Assembly (NCBI RefSeq): GCF_050281185.1
Contig: NZ_JBNNWS010000008.1
Span: 62,001-126,000, forward strand
Source: Heyndrickxia sp050281185
Lineage (GTDB): Bacteria > Bacillota > Bacilli > Bacillales > Bacillaceae_C
DNA: 64,000 bases
Direction of reading: 5' to 3'
Shown here: positions 60,506-64,000 of the stretch, piece after piece
Layout: each line of letters opens with the position of its first letter
Position numbering within the stretch: position 1 is the first letter of the stretch
Notes under the pieces: model-generated
Seen by the model: only the letters and a program-made list of their open reading frames with translations
Told to the model about the DNA's origin: nothing
Database searches by the model: none
Translations under genes and position numbers: made by a program

Positions 60506-61024
60506 TTATATATTTTCAGCAATGGTTGTCCGCTTTATGATTGTATTTACAATAGGATAAAGAATGAACAGTGTTATAGAATTCAATACTGTCGCAGGTA
60601 ATACAACAACTGAGAATAGCGCCTTAAATGAATCTGGTAGACTAAATATAAAATATGCAGATGTTAAAAATATTACTCCAGATACAAGAGTACCAATAAT
60701 AGTTAGTATGATAATTGCTAGCATTGATTTCAATCGTTTTGAAATTAACAGAAATAATCCAAAGAAAATAAAAGAAGTCAATATTTTATCAATAATATTT
60801 GGGATTAATCCCCCCGGAAAACTTGTTGTTATTCCTGATAGGATCCCTGTAACGACACCTAATAAAAGCACATTTTTCTTTCTAGGAAATAATAAAATTC
60901 CTAAAAACATCATCGTTAACATCATATCTGGTTTCATGCCTAGAAAAATTTGCGGAATGACTAGATGCAAAACTGCACCAATCCCAACGAATAAACTTAA
61001 GGTTACTAATGTTTTAGTATTCAC
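60506..61024 (-). CDS. trpP: Tryptophan transporter TrpP
   Basis: 172 residues, GTG start at 61024 with GGAGAGA upstream. MNTKTLVTLSLFVGIGAVLHLVIPQIFLGMKPDMMLTMMFLGILLFPRKKNVLLLGVVTGILSG matches the ThiW/BioY-like membrane fold of TrpP (YhaG), with five or six helices. It imports tryptophan. Its ribosome site lies inside a GAG/TAG triplet array, the hallmark of translational repression by TRAP. Confidence 0.93.
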   Translation of the reverse strand: MNTKTLVTLSLFVGIGAVLHLVIPQIFLGMKPDMMLTMMFLGILLFPRKKNVLLLGVVTGILSGITTSFPGGLIPNIIDKILTSFIFFGLFLLISKRLKSMLAIIILTIIGTLVSGVIFLTSAYFIFSLPDSFKALFSVVVLPATVLNSITLFILYPIVNTIIKRTTIAENI

Positions 61025-61075
61025 TTCTCATCTCTCCTCATCTCTACTAAACTCGGGTTCTCTCCTACTGTACTC
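61025..61075 (-). promoter_or_regulatory. TRAP-binding triplet array overlapping the trpP ribosome site
   Basis: On the minus strand, GAG or TAG triplets occupy plus positions 61027, 61032, 61037, 61042, 61047 and 61052 (each the low base), an exact 5-nt period. Further ones occur at 61062, 61065 and 61073. TRAP binds up to 11 such triplets spaced by 2-3 nt. The array covers the ribosome site and reaches the start codon. Confidence 0.85.
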
Positions 61076-61150
61076 TGAATGTCAGTAGCGAAAGATTAGT
61101 AAGATTATATCATATAATATTAAATATGTAGAGAGTTATTATGAGAAATG

Positions 61151-61182
61151 AAAAAATCCTGCTTCCTTGAAGCAGGATTTTT
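61151..61182. terminator. Terminator hairpin upstream of repeat copy E
   Basis: AAATCCTGCTTC (61154-61165) pairs with GAAGCAGGATTT (61169-61180), with T-runs on both strands. It would stop minus-strand transcription from hit. Confidence 0.85.
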
Positions 61183-61186
61183 AATA

Positions 61187-61397
61187 GGTAAGAAAGTATA
61201 ATATTTATTGAAGTAAAAAATCATGAATAGTGTCTGCTATGTCTAGCTCCAGCGCCTATCGACTAGCGTACTTCAGGACTCCTCCCTACGATAAGTCAAC
61301 ATCGTTTCGCCCTTAAAGGGCTCATCGTGTTTCCTTTATCTCAGTCGATGTCCCTCCAGTACGTACGTCGATGAGCAAGGCGCCTGCGCTTTTCTTA
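61187..61397 (+). repeat. Structured intergenic repeat, copy E (with 5' extension)
   Basis: The extension GGTAAGAAAGTATAATATTT starts near 61186, right after the terminator T-run. The core GTCTAGCTCCAGCGCC begins near 61241 and ends AAGGCGCCTGCGCTTTTC. It is the most diverged copy, with compensatory changes in the stem and an extra GCCCTT-AAGGGC tip hairpin. It ends 6 bp from the hit stop codon. Confidence 0.87.
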
Positions 61398-61402
61398 TGA
61401 AT

Positions 61403-61825
61403 TTATTGAATATGTTTAGAAATTGCTGCAGCGATATTTTTATAGTCTTCTTGAGTATATTCACTTTGATGATTTTTCCATACAGCCCCAAATCCATCAC
61501 CTTTACCGTAACGAGGAATAAGGTGTAAATGGAAGTGGAAAACAGATTGTCCTGCATGCTCACCATTATTATTAACCAGGTTCATTCCTATTGGTTCAAA
61601 TTCAGTTTTTAGAGCATTTGCAATTTTTGGGACGATTTCGAAAAGATTTGAGGCAATCTCCGGTGTCAGCTCATAAATATTTTCTTTATGTATTTTTGGA
61701 ATAACTAAGGTATGACCCGTTGTTACTTGACTAATGTCTAGAAAGGCAACTACATGTTCATTTTCAAAAACCTTTGCAGATGGAATTTCTCCATTTACAA
61801 TTTTACAAAAAATACAATCACTCAT
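61403..61825 (-). CDS. hit: HIT-family protein Hit
   Basis: ATG 61825 (MSDCIFCKIVNGEIPSAKVFENEHVVAFLDI) follows AAAGGTGGAACATTTT. 140 residues with the histidine triad HFHLHLIPR and a CxxC (CIFC). HIT proteins are nucleotide hydrolases or transferases, for example on nucleoside phosphoramidates. Its position next to ecsA is the B. subtilis arrangement. Confidence 0.95.
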   Translation of the reverse strand: MSDCIFCKIVNGEIPSAKVFENEHVVAFLDISQVTTGHTLVIPKIHKENIYELTPEIASNLFEIVPKIANALKTEFEPIGMNLVNNNGEHAGQSVFHFHLHLIPRYGKGDGFGAVWKNHQSEYTQEDYKNIAAAISKHIQ

Positions 61826-61884
61826 AAAATGTTCCACCTTTCATTTATATTTTTCTTAGTATACCTTATAATGTCAAAAAAGTG

Positions 61885-61922
61885 GAATAAAAAGGACGGG
61901 ATTTCGCTGAAATCCCGTCCTA
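61885..61922 (-). terminator. Minus-strand terminator upstream of hit
   Basis: GGACGGGATTTC (61894-61905) pairs perfectly with GAAATCCCGTCC (61909-61920). On the minus strand CCTTTTTATT follows. No annotated gene feeds it from the right, implying a minus-strand transcript in 61925-62300. Confidence 0.8.
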
Positions 61923-61945
61923 ATTGAAGGGGTATTAATAAGGGT

Positions 61946-62113
61946 TTATAAAATAAATGGTCTGCCTTTGATAAACACCTCATTTATGATAAGAGTGTTA
62001 TTCAAATGAATGGAGTATATGACCTTTGTTCAACGTGATCATCTCCTTATTGTTTTAACATTATCTATTAACGTTTAAAACAGTAAGTGATCTACGACAA
62101 ACACCTCATTTAT
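61946..62113 (-). other. Possible small-peptide or small-RNA locus with duplicated segment
   Basis: Within the roughly 500-bp gap between hit and ecsA there is no normal gene. GAYAAACACCTCATTTAT is repeated at 61970-61987 and 62096-62113. On the minus strand both copies read INEVF in an open frame (LIINEVFIKGRPFIL* and HLINEVFVVDHLLF*). A short ORF, TTG 62033 to TAA 61998 (MNKGHILHSFE), has a very strong ribosome site (AAGGAGATGATC) and overlaps the next possible start (TTG 62005 to stop 61946). The minus-strand terminator at 61885 follows. Confidence 0.35.
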
Positions 62114-62334
62114 TAAATGTGTGTTAAATCCGTTGCTGCCATATTCATTGACCAGCCCTTAATCGCTTTTACGGTTACGGTCTTTAATAACCACCCCGTT
62201 TTTTAACGTTTACTAACCCCTTCACTAATTATCCTGTACAATTTGATCTAAATTATTCGAAGGAAATTACTTTTTTTGTTATCCTTAAATATAATGAAAA
62301 CTACTATTGCAAAATGAAGAAAGGACGTTTAAAT

Positions 62335-63081
62335 ATGTCGTTACTTGAAGTGCAAAACTTAACCGGGGGTTATACTAAAAAAGCGGTATTAAATGATTTA
62401 TCCTTTACAATTGAAAAAAATCAAATGATCGGTTTAATAGGTTTGAATGGTGCAGGGAAAAGTACAACGATTAAGCATATCATTGGATTAATGGAGCCGA
62501 AAAAAGGAACGATTCGTATCAATCAGCTAGAGCTTCATAAAGGTCCTGATGAATATAGAAAACAATTTTCTTATATCCCTGAAACACCAATTTTATATGA
62601 TGAATTGACTTTGGATGAGCACCTAAAGCTAACAGCAATGGCTTATGGGATAAGCAGTGATACATATCTAGAAAGAATTAAGCCTTTATTAAAAGAATTT
62701 CGTTTAGAAAAAAAATTAGGCTGGTTTCCTGCACATTTTTCTAAAGGAATGAAGCAAAAGGTCATGATTATGTCTGCCTTTTTAGTTGAACCAAACTTAT
62801 ATATTATTGATGAACCGTTTGTAGGCCTAGATCCATTAGGGATCCAATCATTATTAGACTTAATGAAGAAAATGAAGGAAAACGGTGCTGGTATTCTAAT
62901 TTCAACCCATATCCTTGCAACAGCGGAGAGGTATTGTGACGGTTTTGTTATTTTACATAATGGACAGGTAAGGGCAAAAGGAACATTAAAGGAATTACAG
63001 GATGATTTTAATATGCCTGGAGCGACATTAGATGATATCTATATTCAGTTAACAAAGGAAGATTCCGATGAAACAGATTGA
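62335..63081 (+). CDS. ecsA: ABC transporter ATPase EcsA
   Basis: ATG 62335 (MSLLEVQNLTGGYTKKAVLND) with GAAAGGACG upstream; the frame opens at 62314. 248 residues, one more than B. subtilis EcsA. Walker A GLNGAGKS, signature FSKGMKQK, Walker B LYIIDEPFVGLDP and H-loop STHIL are intact. EcsAB affects secretion, intramembrane proteolysis and competence. It overlaps ecsB by 14 bp. Confidence 0.95.
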   Translation: MSLLEVQNLTGGYTKKAVLNDLSFTIEKNQMIGLIGLNGAGKSTTIKHIIGLMEPKKGTIRINQLELHKGPDEYRKQFSYIPETPILYDELTLDEHLKLTAMAYGISSDTYLERIKPLLKEFRLEKKLGWFPAHFSKGMKQKVMIMSAFLVEPNLYIIDEPFVGLDPLGIQSLLDLMKKMKENGAGILISTHILATAERYCDGFVILHNGQVRAKGTLKELQDDFNMPGATLDDIYIQLTKEDSDETD

Positions 63082-64000
63082 AAGTTTATGGAAGGAAAGG
63101 GTTCAATTATATATTCATGATTTAAGGCGTTACCTTAAATATATTTTTAATGATCATCTTTTATTTGTAGTGATTTTTGCTCTGAGTGCTGGTGCTTATT
63201 ATTATAGTGGCTGGGTTAAAACCTTGAACGCTGACTTTCCAATCGGATGGGTCATGGGCATACTTTTAGGTATTGTCTTAACGATGAGTCCTATCTACAC
63301 TTTACTAAAGGAAGCGGATAAAGTTTATTTGCTGCCGATTGAGATGAAATTAAAGTCATATTTTAGAAAAGCGATTTTTCTAAGCTTTTTTCTTCAAGCA
63401 TATATCTTATTAATGCTCCTTGCAGTATGTATGCCAATGTATGCAAAAGTAAGCGGGAATGGATTCAAATCCTTTTGGTATATATTAATCATTTTGTTCA
63501 TCTTAAAAATCTGGAATCTCTTTTTGCAATGGGATGTACTAAAGCTCCAAAATCAAAAGCTCGCAGCAATTGATTGGATTATCCGCTTTATTTTAAATAT
63601 GAGTTTTATTTATTTTATTATCGAGCGTGTCGATATATGGATTAATGCAATATACATCCTTCTTTATTTAGCATTATTTGTTGTTTACCATCAGAAGGTA
63701 AAAGAAAAAACTTTAAAATGGGATATATTAATTAATAGAGAACAAAAAAGAATGAGTGCGTTTTATCGTTTTGCAAATTTATTTACAGATGTTCCGAAAC
63801 TAAAAGGTCAAATAAAACGAAGAAAATGGCTGGATCCAGTACTTCAATTTGTACAGTATGATCAAAGAAATACTTATACGTTTCTATTCGCTAGAACATT
63901 TATTCGATCAAGTGAATATTTCGGTCTATTTGTGAGACTAACTCTCATTGGTGGTGTTCTGCTTTATTTTAGTGGACAGCAATATTTATTAATTGGAATA
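63068..64000 (+). CDS. ecsB: ABC transporter membrane protein EcsB, N-terminal part
   Basis: ATG 63068 (MKQIESLWKERVQLYIHDLRRYLKYIFNDHLLFVVIFALSAGAYYYSGWVKTL) lies inside the end of ecsA. About 311 residues are present before the window ends; B. subtilis EcsB has about 408. Several hydrophobic segments are evident (VMGILLGIVLTMSPIYTLL, FFLQAYILLMLLAVC). It forms the membrane part of the Ecs complex. The missing C-terminus is simply beyond the window edge. Confidence 0.93.
   Translation, partial: MKQIESLWKERVQLYIHDLRRYLKYIFNDHLLFVVIFALSAGAYYYSGWVKTLNADFPIGWVMGILLGIVLTMSPIYTLLKEADKVYLLPIEMKLKSYFRKAIFLSFFLQAYILLMLLAVCMPMYAKVSGNGFKSFWYILIILFILKIWNLFLQWDVLKLQNQKLAAIDWIIRFILNMSFIYFIIERVDIWINAIYILLYLALFVVYHQKVKEKTLKWDILINREQKRMSAFYRFANLFTDVPKLKGQIKRRKWLDPVLQFVQYDQRNTYTFLFARTFIRSSEYFGLFVRLTLIGGVLLYFSGQQYLLIGI

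Overview
The window looks like chromosomal DNA of a low-GC, endospore-forming member of the Bacillaceae. The evidence is AT-rich codon use, AAGGAGG-type ribosome binding sites, frequent TTG and GTG starts, and many sporulation genes: an alpha/beta-type SASP, three YjcZ-family peptides, YheC/YheD coat-associated proteins, YhaL, a sporulenol-synthase-like cyclase, a CdaS-type diadenylate cyclase and GerP-like proteins. Positions of about 40.4 to 64 kb follow, with insertions and losses, the gene order I remember for the B. subtilis yhe-yha-prsA-hpr-trpP-hit-ecs region. No rRNA, CRISPR array, prophage or complete insertion sequence was seen.

Layout. 0-8.8 kb is an assortment: a truncated lysophospholipase, an ABC-2 exporter operon headed by a regulator that fuses a degenerate ABC ATPase to a LytTR domain, two GNAT acetyltransferases, an AraC regulator, two VOC proteins, a sugar O-acetyltransferase, a LysE exporter and CorA. 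9-21.2 kb is a peptide uptake and hydrolysis locus: a CocE-type peptidase/esterase, a class-C26 amidohydrolase, an M19 dipeptidase, a Dpp-type ABC importer, a YkfC-type NlpC/P60 endopeptidase, a second Dpp ATPase and a class-A beta-lactamase-fold protein without signal peptide. Together they suggest uptake and recycling of murein peptides. 21-34.9 kb holds an aldehyde dehydrogenase, an SGNH protein lacking its nucleophile, small spore-type peptides, a histidine kinase, a class A PBP, an MFS transporter, fumarase FumC, a SASP, an MsmX-like ATPase and a PucR-type regulator.

35.1-40.1 kb is a run of four YheC/YheD ATP-grasp genes. 40.4-51.8 kb carries YheA, YhaX, YhaR, a TerC protein, the NatAB-like YhaQ-YhaP pair, the SbcCD-like YhaO-YhaN pair and the exoribonuclease YhaM. 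51.8-56.5 kb is a sporulation/germination insertion between YhaM and YhaL: YjcZ, an SqhC-like cyclase, an Arg-rich orphan, three GerP-like proteins and CdaS. 56.5-64 kb has YhaL, PrsA, YhaI, ScoC/Hpr, YhaH, TrpP (with a TRAP-type triplet array over its start), Hit, EcsA and a truncated EcsB.

The most unusual non-coding signals are these. (1) A 68-nt tRNA-like cloverleaf with an encoded ACCA end lies in the predicted leader of the SASP gene. (2) A structured repeat of about 150 bp occurs in five copies and shows compensatory changes between copies. (3) A 132-bp palindromic MITE has 8-bp target duplications, with three partial relatives. (4) Three 21-bp-phased direct repeats lie in front of the ABC exporter next to the LytTR gene. 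All of this was read by eye. No alignment, folding or database search was run.
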